Source of the DNA: Streptomyces nodosus
GTDB lineage: Bacteria; Actinomycetota; Actinomycetes; Streptomycetales; Streptomycetaceae
Direction: 5' to 3'
DNA: 64,000 bases
Assembly (NCBI RefSeq): GCF_008704995.1
Contig: NZ_CP023747.1
Span: 6,916,001 to 6,980,000, forward strand
The number at the start of each line of letters is the position of its first letter. Position 1 is the stretch's first letter. The notes under the pieces are model-generated. The model had not been told where the DNA came from. It did no database searches and worked only from the letters and a program-made list of their open reading frames with translations. Both the position numbers and the translations under genes were made by a program. Positions 1 through 8,695 of this stretch are shown one piece after another.

Positions 1-712
1 GGCGTTGCACCGGGGCGCCGACGGCGGCAGGGGTCTGCGGGGCGGCCTGCGGGGAGGGTGCGTCGGCAGCCGGGGCCGGGGCCGGAGGCGGTGCCGAAGT
101 GGCCAGCGCGCGCTCGGCGTTGGCCGTCGCCTCCTGCTCGAAGCGGTCGGAGGGATCGCTCACCCGGATCCCGCCCGGCGCCTCCGCGCCGTCCACCGGG
201 CCGTTGCGCTGCTGGATGACATGGGTGAGCTCATGGGCGAGCGTGGTGCGGCCCTGGTGCGAGGAGGGATCGTAACTCTCCCGCTGGAAGACGATGTTGT
301 CGCCGACCGTGTAGGCGTGGGCGCCGACCTCCTTCGCCGACTCGTGCGCCGCTGATCCGGTGTGCACCCGCACGGAGGAGAAGTCGGCGCCGAGCCGGCC
401 CTCCATGTCCGTGCGGGTGTCGGTGTCCAGGGGCTGACCGCCGCCGGACGAGACCACATCGTGGACGCTGGAACGCTCCTCGCGGTGCTCCGGCTCCGGT
501 TCGGCCTCCCGCTGGAGTGCCGCGCCGACGGCCGCATTGCCGACCGTCCGCTGAAGGGTGCTCATCCCGGAGCGGCCGATCACCTCCAAACGCCCGGTGG
601 CGGCGGCCTTCAGCAGGTGCGGAAGCTCTGCCGACGCCTGATCGGGGGCCTCCCGGGCCGCCTTGCCGGGCGCATCGTGCTCATGTTCCTGTCCCTGATC
701 GTATGCACGCAT
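1..712 (-). CDS. DUF4157 (eCIS core domain) protein, 3' end outside window
   Basis: The visible part is 237 residues running off the left edge; the start codon is ATG at 712-710. Residues about 88-168 form a DUF4157 domain, with LGADFSSVRVHTG near 108 and the metalloprotease-like motif HELTHVIQQ at 160-168 (HExxH). A flexible tail rich in Ala and Pro follows from about 205. DUF4157 is the domain often found at the N-terminus of cargo or accessory proteins of extracellular contractile injection systems and of some predicted secreted toxins. No signal peptide is visible, as expected for eCIS-linked proteins. The C-terminal part, which would carry any toxin domain, is missing from the window, so its activity cannot be named. 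Confidence 0.85.
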   Translation of the reverse strand, partial: MRAYDQGQEHEHDAPGKAAREAPDQASAELPHLLKAAATGRLEVIGRSGMSTLQRTVGNAAVGAALQREAEPEPEHREERSSVHDVVSSGGGQPLDTDTRTDMEGRLGADFSSVRVHTGSAAHESAKEVGAHAYTVGDNIVFQRESYDPSSHQGRTTLAHELTHVIQQRNGPVDGAEAPGGIRVSDPSDRFEQEATANAERALATSAPPPAPAPAADAPSPQAAPQTPAAVGAPVQR

Positions 713-861
713 CTGCCGCTCCCCGCGGAATGCCGGACCTCCGCCTCCAGGCTTGTGGGCGGTGCCGGGACCCGTCCAGGCCCGACCGTGCCGGGACGGG
801 GCAGCCGCGACTGCCCCTTCGGGCAACGCCCGTACTCACGCGAGGAGTTCGGGACCCGCGC

Positions 862-2043
862 TCAGCCTCCGGCGTACGGGGTGAAGTGCGCCGGTGCATG
901 ATCGATGGGCGGCAGATCGGAACGCCAGGACGTGAGGATCTGGGCGCTGCACACGAACAGCCCCTGCGGCAGCTCGTCCAGGGCCCACCACCGCCAGCCG
1001 CCCACCCTTTCGTCCGGCTGGTCGGCGGGCTCGCCCTGCCATGCCGTGACGACGGCACCGACGGTGACGCGCACGACGTCGTCGACGTGGTCGAGGAGCG
1101 TGCCCAGCAGAGTGATGTCCTCGGGGCGTGCGACGAGCCCGGTCTCCTCGGCGAGTTCGCGTACGACGGTGTCATGGAGGGACTCCCCGGGTTCGACGGT
1201 GCCCCCGGGCAGCTCCCAGGTGCCGTGCCGGTGCCGTCCCAGGAGCAGGCCCCGCTCGCCGAACACGATGGCTCCGACGCCGATCGCGGCGTGCGGTGCG
1301 GGTGGCCGGGCGGTTCGTGGACGACTGGTCACCCGAGGGCGGGGCCGGCCGGTGGTGCGGTGGCGCCGGGCCCGGACGAGCTGGACGACCACGGGGTTGT
1401 CGTGGTCCGGTGCGCTGAGCAGCTCGATCTCCTCCACCCGGAACCCGTGCTCGGTGAGCAGGTGCTCCCACAGCTGTGGGGTGAGCGCCCATATCCGGGT
1501 GGGGATGGGCTCCTCGTCGCACAGCCGGACGAACCCCTCGTGGGGCACCACCTCGCTGGACGGGGGCCGTGCGTCGGAGTCGGTGTGGAGGGCGGAGAAG
1601 ACGAGGGGCGCGCCGTCGACCAGCCCGTCCCGCAGCGCCGGCAGCAGATGGCGCGGATCGACACAGCCGAGGGTGCGGAGGCCGTAGGCGGCCTGGTACG
1701 GCTCCGCGTGACGCAGATGCTCGGCGACGTCGGCGCACAGGAAGCGCACTCCGGGCTCCGTGCCATGAGCGTCCAGCGCGCGCCGGTGCTGGGTGGGGGA
1801 CAGATCGACGGCGTCCACCAGGGCACCGTGCGCCCGGGCCAGATGGACGGCGTGGTGGCCGGGACCGGATCCGATGTCGAGGATCCGCTTGCCCCGGACA
1901 TCCCCGAGGACCTCGGACCCGGGGCCCACGCCCGGCCAGAACCCCCAGTCGATGCGGTCCGGCACGGGAGGTCGGTAGCCGTGGTCCAGCTGGCGTTGCC
2001 CGTAGACCGTCCAGCTCTCTTCGAATGCGGGGCCTGCCGTCAC
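862..2043 (-). CDS. Bifunctional SAM methyltransferase / NUDIX hydrolase
   Basis: A fusion of about 393 residues. The N-terminal half is a class I SAM-dependent methyltransferase with motif I ILDIGSGPG at about 54-62. The C-terminal part (about 250-385) is a NUDIX hydrolase with a complete box: GGTVEPGE, then RELAEETG, at about 280-303. The GTG start at 2043 was chosen because GGAAGGAAC lies just upstream; a longer in-frame reading to 2130 lacks support. This two-domain arrangement is a recurring actinobacterial family; its substrates are not known to me. It sits alone between the DUF4157 gene and the divergent exporter gene. Confidence 0.88.
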   Translation of the reverse strand: MTAGPAFEESWTVYGQRQLDHGYRPPVPDRIDWGFWPGVGPGSEVLGDVRGKRILDIGSGPGHHAVHLARAHGALVDAVDLSPTQHRRALDAHGTEPGVRFLCADVAEHLRHAEPYQAAYGLRTLGCVDPRHLLPALRDGLVDGAPLVFSALHTDSDARPPSSEVVPHEGFVRLCDEEPIPTRIWALTPQLWEHLLTEHGFRVEEIELLSAPDHDNPVVVQLVRARRHRTTGRPRPRVTSRPRTARPPAPHAAIGVGAIVFGERGLLLGRHRHGTWELPGGTVEPGESLHDTVVRELAEETGLVARPEDITLLGTLLDHVDDVVRVTVGAVVTAWQGEPADQPDERVGGWRWWALDELPQGLFVCSAQILTSWRSDLPPIDHAPAHFTPYAGG

Positions 2044-2207
2044 GGACGGTTCCTTCCGGCGATGCTCTCGGGCGGCTTCAGGGCCGCGCTGCGTATCGGG
2101 GGAGCATGCCCCGACGGTGTGCGGAAGCATGCGCCCCGCCCGCTTCGCACAGGCGTACGGCCGGTCTCGTTTGCCTGCCGTGCCCGGTGCTCCTTAGCGT
2201 TGCGCCT

Positions 2208-3014
2208 GTGTCGTCCTCGATCCCCACTCTCCTGCTCTTCGGCTGCCTGACCGGAGTCACCACGGTGCTCTTCGGCTTCGGCGGTGGATTCATCACGGTC
2301 CCCGTCGTCTACGGCGTGCTCACCGTCACCGGGCGTCCGGGAGTGGACGCCATGCATGTCGCGGTGGCGACCTCGGCGGCGGTCATGCTGGTGAACGCCG
2401 CGGCTGCGGCGCTGGCCCACTGGCGGCAGGGCCGGCTGCGGCGCGCGTACGTCTGGCCGCTGGCCGCGTTCATCGCGATCGGCGCCGCCGCGGGAGCCCT
2501 CGTGACCACCGCGATCGGCGACACCACGCTACGGCTGCTGTTCGCCGCCTATCTGCTGGTGACGATCACCGACTGCCTGGTACGCAGGGGCTTTCTCTCC
2601 GTGGCCCACCAGACGCACCCGAAGCCCCTGGGCCGGGGCACGACCGCCGTCGGAGGCATGGGCATCGGTCTGGTGGCCGCCGGGCTGGGAGTGGGCGGCA
2701 GCGTCATGACGGTTCCCCTGCTGCGGCGCAGGGGCCTCCCCATGGCCGAGGCGACCGCCATGGCCAACCCCCTCAGTGTCCCCGTCGCGGTGGCCGGCAC
2801 CCTTGTCTACGCCCTCGCTCCCACCGCGCAGGCAGCCACCGGGAGTCTCGGTTACGTCGATCTCACCGCGGGCGCCGCCCTGCTCGTCGGATCGCTGCCG
2901 ACCATCGCCGTGGCCAGGCGCCTCACCGGCCGCGTCCCGGACCGCATCTACTCCGTCGCGTATGTCGTCCTTCTCCTGGTGGTGCTGATCGTCATGGTGA
3001 CGGTGGGCCTCTGA
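2208..3014 (+). CDS. TauE/SafE-family sulfite/sulfonate exporter-like membrane protein
   Basis: About 268 residues and almost entirely hydrophobic, with roughly eight membrane spans in two related halves. The glycine-rich loops FGFGGGFITVPVVY near the N-terminus and GLGVGGSVMTVPLL in the middle are the duplicated signature of the TauE/SafE (DUF81) family. These proteins are thought to export small anions such as sulfite or sulfoacetate. GTG at 2208 is the first start that gives a normal family N-terminus. Nothing nearby points to sulfur metabolism, so the substrate is open. Confidence 0.88.
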   Translation: MSSSIPTLLLFGCLTGVTTVLFGFGGGFITVPVVYGVLTVTGRPGVDAMHVAVATSAAVMLVNAAAAALAHWRQGRLRRAYVWPLAAFIAIGAAAGALVTTAIGDTTLRLLFAAYLLVTITDCLVRRGFLSVAHQTHPKPLGRGTTAVGGMGIGLVAAGLGVGGSVMTVPLLRRRGLPMAEATAMANPLSVPVAVAGTLVYALAPTAQAATGSLGYVDLTAGAALLVGSLPTIAVARRLTGRVPDRIYSVAYVVLLLVVLIVMVTVGL

Positions 3015-3061
3015 CCGCCGCCGGCCAGGGGCATCGGGTCGCTCGCACCGGCGTCCAGGTT

Positions 3062-3119
3062 CGCAGAGCCGACCGGATCGACTGTCCCGGTGCCACGCGG
3101 CGAACCGGTCGGCTCTGCG
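3062..3119. terminator. Bidirectional hairpin terminator between convergent genes
   Basis: A perfect 15-bp inverted repeat: CGCAGAGCCGACCGG at 3062-3076 pairs with its complement at 3105-3119, leaving a 28-nt loop. It fills the gap between the converging exporter gene (ends 3014) and ABC permease gene (ends 3121). There is no T-run, which is usual for Streptomyces terminators. Confidence 0.65.
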
Positions 3120-3120
3120 G

Positions 3121-5316
3121 TCAGTCGGTTTCGGGTTTCCAGCGGTCGGTGGTGCGGACGGCCGAGACGGAGCCGATGAGCCAGACGGCGAAGGCGACCA
3201 CGACGAGAGTGATGGTCAGGGAGACCAGGACGGCGGTGGACGGGGACGCCCCGACGACGGGGTCGGTGAGTGGGGTGGCCAGCCATGCGTTGGTCAGCAG
3301 GCCGAGACCGGCAGCGAGGAGGAGGGGGAGCAGCAGGGTCCAGGCGGCGGTCGCCAGGAAGATGAGGCGTCGGCCCGTGAGTACGCCGAGAGGCGCGACG
3401 GAGCGGCTGAAGCGCTGGAACTCGGCGAGGCTGTTGAGGCTCAGGGCAAGGGCCATCGCCGTGATGCCGGCCACGCCGAACAGGGCGACCCAGGCGCCGC
3501 GGCCGGCCCGGGCCACGGTACCCCCGAGCCAGCTCCCTCCCGGGATTTCCACGTTCGGGGTCGGCGAAAGACGGGTGAAGGCCGCCTGACGGATCCGGTC
3601 GGCGGGCAGCGATTTTCCATGGGCGTCCAGCAGGACGAGGTAGCGGTCGTCACCGGTTGCCGGTGTGGCGGTGACGGGACCCACACGCAGTGAGATGTCG
3701 GCTCCGTCGGAGAACCAGCGGGCGAGTTCGCTCAGCCGCGCGTCGGGGTCCGTGACACCGAACGGTGCGGGGTGATCGCATGAGCGCTTGATCGCTTCGA
3801 GTGCCGTGCAGGGAGCCTGAACGGAGACGATGGTGCGGTTGTGGGCGTCGGTGCGGCCGGTCATCGAGTAGGCCTGCACGCCCGACGGGAGCTCGGCCAG
3901 GAACGCGCGGGTGCGGTCGCCGAGGTCCGGCTGGGTCACCGTGTAGACGGTGTCGCCGAGCCGGTCGGCCGAGGCGCGGGCCGCCGCGTAGTCGGAACTC
4001 AGACGGCTGCTGTGGAGCTGCACCTGGCCGACCAGGCCGACGGCGATGACCAGTCCCGCCACCAGTCGCACGGTGATGCCGGGGTGGTGGGCCATCCATC
4101 GTCCGGCCACCAGGGTGCCGGACATCCCGGTGCGGCGACCGGTCCAGCCGAGAGCCCGACCGATCAGGGCGATCAGCAGCCCGATCACGGACGGCAGCGT
4201 GGCCAGTGTCAGAGCGACGCCGGCGCTGTAGATCAGCAGAAACAGGAACGTGTTGCCGTGGGACAGCGGCTCGGGTCCCCGGACGGTGAAGAGGACCGCG
4301 AAGGGGAAGACCGCCGGCCACCACCGGGGCAGCCGGCCGCCCGCGGCCCGCAGTCGGGTCCCGCCGTCCCGCCGGACACGGTGCAGGGCCGAAGCCGTCA
4401 GGACCACCACCACGCACGAGGCCAGCGCCCCGAGCAGCCAGGTGGCGGTGGTCCGGGCCACGTCCGCGCTCGACACGGTGTAGTCGGTCAGCGGCAGGGT
4501 CACCTCGATGTGCGAGGCCCAGAAGGCCGGAGCGAGTCCCAGCGCCGTTCCGACGAAGGCCGGCAGCAGCGACTCGCCGCAGTTGACCAGGGTCCGCGCG
4601 GTCCATGAGGCACCGAGCGCGTCGAGGAGCACGGTCCGGCGCCGGCGGGCCTCCGCCCCCATCCGGACGGCCACCACCGTCAGTCCGAGCGCGGGCAGAA
4701 CCAGCAGGCCCAGCACCGTCGTTGTCAGAACCTTCAGCGATTCGACGTTCTGACTGTTCCCGAACATCGCGCCCGGCACACCGTAACCATTGATGGTGAA
4801 GGCCTTTTCCCGATCGATGAACCGGTCGTCCGCCGGACGGACATAGGCGAGGAGTTCGCCGGGATCGGCCAGCCCCCGCTCGGCGATCCGGCCCGAGGCC
4901 CGGCCGTAACGCGTCAGGATGCCGTGGGAGGCGCCCCGCTCGGCAAGGGCGGGGGAGAGCACCGACTGCCCCGGCTTCGGCCAGGTGCGCAGACCGGGAG
5001 GCAGCGGCGCGCCCTGTGTCAGTGGCGCAATGTGGATGACGGAGTACTGCTCCTGCTCGATCTCGTCGAAGGAGGACTGCCAGAGCGCGACGGCAGGCCG
5101 CGCGGGATCGCTGTCGTGGACGACCGGGTTGCGTGCCGCACTGCGCTGGTCACGGCCGTCGTATGCGGCCGCGGAGAGGACCAGTGCCGTCACGGCCAGT
5201 GTGAGGGCGGCCGCGGCACAGACCAGTGCGACGAACCGGAGCGCGCCGCCCCGCACCGACCGTCCCGCATGCCAGCCGACCGTCATCAACTGCCGGTTCA
5301 GCGAACGCTCTTTCAC
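3121..5316 (-). CDS. FtsX-like ABC transporter permease
   Basis: About 731 residues. A first membrane span near 23-50 is followed by a long extracytoplasmic segment, then a three-span FtsX-type block, further spans, a second extracytoplasmic segment and three C-terminal spans. This is the duplicated layout of large actinobacterial MacB/FtsX-type permeases. The GTG start at 5316 overlaps the stop of the upstream ATPase gene as GTGA, so the two are translationally coupled. A longer reading to 5418 would run inside the ATPase gene and is rejected. Such pairs usually act in efflux or envelope stress rather than uptake; the substrate is unknown. Confidence 0.88.
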   Translation of the reverse strand: MKERSLNRQLMTVGWHAGRSVRGGALRFVALVCAAAALTLAVTALVLSAAAYDGRDQRSAARNPVVHDSDPARPAVALWQSSFDEIEQEQYSVIHIAPLTQGAPLPPGLRTWPKPGQSVLSPALAERGASHGILTRYGRASGRIAERGLADPGELLAYVRPADDRFIDREKAFTINGYGVPGAMFGNSQNVESLKVLTTTVLGLLVLPALGLTVVAVRMGAEARRRRTVLLDALGASWTARTLVNCGESLLPAFVGTALGLAPAFWASHIEVTLPLTDYTVSSADVARTTATWLLGALASCVVVVLTASALHRVRRDGGTRLRAAGGRLPRWWPAVFPFAVLFTVRGPEPLSHGNTFLFLLIYSAGVALTLATLPSVIGLLIALIGRALGWTGRRTGMSGTLVAGRWMAHHPGITVRLVAGLVIAVGLVGQVQLHSSRLSSDYAAARASADRLGDTVYTVTQPDLGDRTRAFLAELPSGVQAYSMTGRTDAHNRTIVSVQAPCTALEAIKRSCDHPAPFGVTDPDARLSELARWFSDGADISLRVGPVTATPATGDDRYLVLLDAHGKSLPADRIRQAAFTRLSPTPNVEIPGGSWLGGTVARAGRGAWVALFGVAGITAMALALSLNSLAEFQRFSRSVAPLGVLTGRRLIFLATAAWTLLLPLLLAAGLGLLTNAWLATPLTDPVVGASPSTAVLVSLTITLVVVAFAVWLIGSVSAVRTTDRWKPETD

Positions 5317-6038
5317 GAGGCGCTCACCGGAGCCTCCAGCCGCCCGGCCTCCAGCAGGAGCGTGCGGTCCGCCCGAGCGGCCACGGACGCATCGTGCGTG
5401 ACGACCAGCAGCGCGCACCGCCGCTGCTTCGGCAATGAGAACAGCAGGTCGGCGACCGCCTCCCGATTCACCGAGTCCAGTGCCCCGGTCGGTTCGTCCG
5501 CCAGCAGCAGGGCAGGCTCATTGACCAACGCCCGTGCCACCGCCGTGCGTTGGCGCTCACCACCCGACAGGTGAGCTGTCGGGGACCCGTCGGCCGGTAC
5601 ACCCAGTTCCGCCAGCAGACGGCCGGCCCGCGCGTAGGCCTCCCGGCGCGGCAGTCCCGCCAGCAGACCGGCCAGGGCCACGTTCTCCGACGGCGTCAGT
5701 TCGGCCAGCAGCTCGCCGAACTGAAAGACCATCCCCACATGTGCCCGGCGGTGCCGCGCCAGGGCGCGGCCGCGCATCGGCACGATGTCGCGGCCCGCGA
5801 TCCTGACCGTCCCCGTGTGTGGTGTGGTCAGCCCCAGCAGACACATCAGCAGCGTGCTCTTCCCGCTGCCGCTGGCACCCGTCACCGCGACCGACTCACC
5901 GTAGGAGACACGCAGGGTGATGTCGTCCAGAAGAGCACGGTCAGGTAAGGCGTAGCTGAGCGAATCGACCGCCACGGCGCTCTCGGGAGCCGACACGGGT
6001 GAGGACGGCGCGGACGGGATCGGCGGCGGAACGGTCAC
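5313..6038 (-). CDS. ABC transporter ATP-binding protein (MacB/LolD-like)
   Basis: About 241 residues with all ABC motifs: Walker A GASGSGKSTL, Q-loop region VFQFGELL, signature LSGGERQR, Walker B LLLADEPTGALD and switch His in VVTHDASV. The DEPTGALD form is typical of the MacB/LolD/FtsE subfamily that partners FtsX-like permeases. The GTG at 6038 has GAGAGG six bases upstream; a longer in-frame reading to 6131 adds only low-complexity sequence. The gene is coupled by a four-base overlap to the permease gene. Confidence 0.9.
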   Translation of the reverse strand: MTVPPPIPSAPSSPVSAPESAVAVDSLSYALPDRALLDDITLRVSYGESVAVTGASGSGKSTLLMCLLGLTTPHTGTVRIAGRDIVPMRGRALARHRRAHVGMVFQFGELLAELTPSENVALAGLLAGLPRREAYARAGRLLAELGVPADGSPTAHLSGGERQRTAVARALVNEPALLLADEPTGALDSVNREAVADLLFSLPKQRRCALLVVTHDASVAARADRTLLLEAGRLEAPVSAS

Positions 6039-6182
6039 AGTGGGCCTCTCGACGGCGAACAAGTCGGAGCCAGTGTGACGCCGGCCCCTGCTGGGCAGGC
6101 CTGATACCGGCCAAACGCCGTCCATGACCATGAACAGCCGCGGCGGGGCACCCCCTCCCTGCCCATGCGGTCGGCGTACGAG

Positions 6183-6368
6183 TCAGTGTTTGCTCAGGTG
6201 CGCTATCAGCCCCATGGCGGCGGGAGCCCCGACGGTGCAGACCCAGGCCATCGGGCGGCCGTAGTTCAAGGTCCGGCCCCACCCGTAGCGTTTGGGCACC
6301 GCGATACGTGGATCGTCCCGGTTGAAGTAGAAGATCCCGAACCAGTGGCGATCATCATTCGGGTTCAT
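6183..6368 (-). CDS. DUF5808 family small membrane protein
   Basis: 61 residues starting MNPNDDRHWFGIFYFNRDDP. The HWFGIFYFNRDDPRIAVPKR block followed by GWGRTLNYGRP and a single hydrophobic segment is the DUF5808 pattern, seen alone or fused to other membrane domains in actinobacteria. Its function is unknown. It lies just downstream of another small gene on the same strand. Confidence 0.75.
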   Translation of the reverse strand: MNPNDDRHWFGIFYFNRDDPRIAVPKRYGWGRTLNYGRPMAWVCTVGAPAAMGLIAHLSKH

Positions 6369-6393
6369 GGCTCGCCTCCGACCGGTCGTGCTG

Positions 6394-6621
6394 TCAGGCA
6401 GAGGGGTGGGACGGTTCCTCGTCGGCGCGGCCGCCGGCTCCGAGGGTCCGCCGCGGAGCCGGTGACGTCGCCGGGAGAGCCGCGAGTACCCCACGGGTCC
6501 GCAGCTCGTCGATGTCGGGGAGGCGGACTCCGGGGAGTTCGTCGAGAAGGTCAGCCTGGACTGCGCGGATACTGTGCGCGGGAGTGTCCGGGCCGGTGCC
6601 GAGGGCGCGACGGGCTGTCAT
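6394..6621 (-). CDS. Small hypothetical protein upstream of DUF5808 gene
   Basis: 75 residues, beginning MTARRALGTGPDTPAHS, with an acidic/hydrophobic core (AVQADLLDELPGVRLPDID) and a disordered tail. Third codon positions are about 80 percent G or C, like real genes here and unlike the overlapping frames. The ribosome site is weak. It ends 25 bp before the DUF5808 start, so the two may form an operon. No family is recognised. Confidence 0.45.
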   Translation of the reverse strand: MTARRALGTGPDTPAHSIRAVQADLLDELPGVRLPDIDELRTRGVLAALPATSPAPRRTLGAGGRADEEPSHPSA

Positions 6622-6927
6622 ACCGTCATCTTAAGAGGACGTTACCGCTGTGGGCGTCGCCGCCGGCGGGCGGTGCACACCGGATGCGGCGACACACGCA
6701 CCCCGCGTCACGCACCCCGATCCGACGGAAACGACCGCCCCGGCACGCGCGCCCCGCCCACCAGGACTGCCGCCACCGGCACCCCTTCTCCTGGCGGCAT
6801 CTAAAAATCAGATCGCCTACAGCGGAAACATCTGTTGGACAGAACTCCAGCCGCAGCCCAGGGTTTCTTCTGCGGTAGCACAGTCGACGCGACACCGGGA
6901 CGGACTACCGCCTGAGGGGAGGCTGAC
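6622..6927. promoter_or_regulatory. Divergent intergenic region before the monooxygenase operon
   Basis: About 306 bp with no gene. It must hold the promoters for the leftward small genes and the rightward monooxygenase operon. An inverted repeat CCGCAG (6851-6856) and CTGCGG (6870-6875), 13 bp apart, lies about 55-75 bp before the monooxygenase start and is a possible site for the downstream LysR protein, which is only a guess. A local A-rich patch occurs near 6802-6809. Confidence 0.35.
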
Positions 6928-8214
6928 ATGCCGAGTGAAGAGACCGAAGTAGTCGTCGTCGGGGCGGGCCAGGCCGGCGTGGCGATGAGTGAGCACCTGG
7001 GAGCCCACGGTGTGCCGCACATCGTCCTGGAGCGGCACCGGATAGCCGAGCGCTGGCGTTCGGAGCGGTGGGATTCCCTGGTCGCCAACGGGCCCGCGTG
7101 GCACGACCGGTTCCCGGGGCTGGAGTTCTCCGATGTCGCCCCCGACGCCTTCGCCTCGAAGGAGCAGGTCGCGGACTACTTCGTCGCGTACGCGGAGAAG
7201 ATCGGCGCCCCGGTCCGGTGCGGTGTCGAGGTGACCTCGGTGCGGAGGCACACGGGTCGGTCCGGCTTCCGGGTCGGGACGTCGCAGGGCTCCATCGACG
7301 CACGCTTCGTCGTGGCCGCCACCGGACCGTTCCAGCAGCCCGTGATCCCGCCCGTCGTCCCGGACGGCGCCGTCCCCGTGCAGATCCACTCCAGCGGGTA
7401 CCGCAACCCGGAACAACTGCCCGAGGGCGCGGTCCTCGTGGTCGGGGCCGGCTCCTCGGGGGTCCAGATCGCCGACGAGCTGCGCCGGTCCGGTCGTCGG
7501 GTCCTTCTCTCCGTCGGCCCGCACGACCGCCCTCCCCGCGAGTACCGCGGACGAGACTTCTGCTGGTGGCTCGGTGTGCTCGGGCTCTGGGACGCGGACA
7601 CGCCTCCGCAGGGTGCCGAACATGTCACCATCGCGGTCAGCGGCGCCCGCGGCGGCCACACCGTGGACTTCCGCGCCCTGGCCGGCGCCGGCATCGAGCT
7701 GGTCGGCATGACCGCCTCCCACCAGGACGGCGTACTGCGCTTCGCGCCGGATCTCGCCGCGAACATCGCACTCGGCGACGCCCGCTACCTCGCGCTCCTC
7801 CGGGCGGCCGACGAGTACGTCGAGCGCAACGGGCTCGACCTCCCCGAGGAGCCGGAGGCCCATGTCCTCGGACCGGACCCGGAGTGCGTGACCGATCCCG
7901 TCCTGGAGCTCGACCTGGCCGAGGCCGGCATCACCTCGATCGTCTGGGCGACCGGCTTCGCCACCGACTACAGCTGGCTGGAGGCCGACGCCTTCGACGA
8001 GAACGGCCGGCCGAAGCAGCGCCGAGGGGTGTCCTCCGAACCCGGCGTCTACTTCCTGGGCCTGCCCTGGCTGTCCCGCCGCGGATCAAGCTTCATCTGG
8101 GGTGTCTGGCACGACGCCCGATACATCGCCGACCACATCGCGACCCGGCGACGCTACCTCGCCCACGGCACCACCGACCGGCCCGGTACCGCGCCGGCGA
8201 CCGGTAAGAACTGA
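6928..8214 (+). CDS. Flavin-containing monooxygenase (CzcO-like)
   Basis: 428 residues. Two Rossmann motifs are clear: VVGAGQAG near 10-17 for FAD and VVGAGSSGVQIADEL near 172-186 for NADPH. Between them is a group B monooxygenase motif with IHSSGYRNP. The C-terminal ATGFATDY block is also typical. Group B enzymes oxygenate heteroatoms (N, S) or perform Baeyer-Villiger insertion next to a ketone. This is the first gene of a coupled run with RidA, DUF1028 and M20 genes, so it probably carries out the opening oxidation in that pathway. Confidence 0.88.
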   Translation: MPSEETEVVVVGAGQAGVAMSEHLGAHGVPHIVLERHRIAERWRSERWDSLVANGPAWHDRFPGLEFSDVAPDAFASKEQVADYFVAYAEKIGAPVRCGVEVTSVRRHTGRSGFRVGTSQGSIDARFVVAATGPFQQPVIPPVVPDGAVPVQIHSSGYRNPEQLPEGAVLVVGAGSSGVQIADELRRSGRRVLLSVGPHDRPPREYRGRDFCWWLGVLGLWDADTPPQGAEHVTIAVSGARGGHTVDFRALAGAGIELVGMTASHQDGVLRFAPDLAANIALGDARYLALLRAADEYVERNGLDLPEEPEAHVLGPDPECVTDPVLELDLAEAGITSIVWATGFATDYSWLEADAFDENGRPKQRRGVSSEPGVYFLGLPWLSRRGSSFIWGVWHDARYIADHIATRRRYLAHGTTDRPGTAPATGKN

Positions 8215-8224
8215 GGAGCAGACG

Positions 8225-8695
8225 ATGACCTCCACGAGCCAGGGCCACCAGGTGAAGGCCCCGATCGTGGCCGGCGGGCACACCCGCATCCGGCCGTTCA
8301 ACACCCGTGACACCTATCCCGAGCAGAACCTCGACAACGACCTCTGCCAGGCCGTGGTGGCCGGCGACACCGTCTATGTCCGCGGCCAGATCGGCCAGGA
8401 CCTCGACACCAGTGAGTCCGTGGGCATCGGCGACGCCGGAGCCCAGGCCGAGCAGGCCATGGCCAACATCAAGATGCTGCTCGAAGAGGCGGGCAGCCGG
8501 ATGGAGCACCTGGTCAAGCTGACGATCTATCTGGTCGACCCCCGCTACCGGGAGACGGTGTACCGCACGGTGGGCCGCTGGACCAAGGGCGTACACCCCA
8601 TCTCCACCGGCCTGGTGGTGTCGGCCCTGGCCCGACCCGAGTGGCTGTGCGAGATCGACGCGATCGCGGTGATCCCGGACGAGGAGCGGTCATGA
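8225..8695 (+). CDS. RidA family protein (enamine/imine deaminase-like)
   Basis: 156 residues; the ATG at 8225 follows GAGGAG. The YjgF/YER057c/UK114 fold is visible: AVVAGDTVYVRGQIGQD, then MANIKMLLEEAG, then LVKLTIYLVDPRYRE, with a C-terminal LARPEWLCEIDAIAV. Family members hydrolyse reactive enamines and imines to ketones plus ammonia. Some are dedicated pathway enzymes, such as RutC-type proteins. The position between a flavin monooxygenase and two amidohydrolase-like genes suggests it removes an unstable imine or enamine made by the pathway. Confidence 0.87.
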   Translation: MTSTSQGHQVKAPIVAGGHTRIRPFNTRDTYPEQNLDNDLCQAVVAGDTVYVRGQIGQDLDTSESVGIGDAGAQAEQAMANIKMLLEEAGSRMEHLVKLTIYLVDPRYRETVYRTVGRWTKGVHPISTGLVVSALARPEWLCEIDAIAVIPDEERS

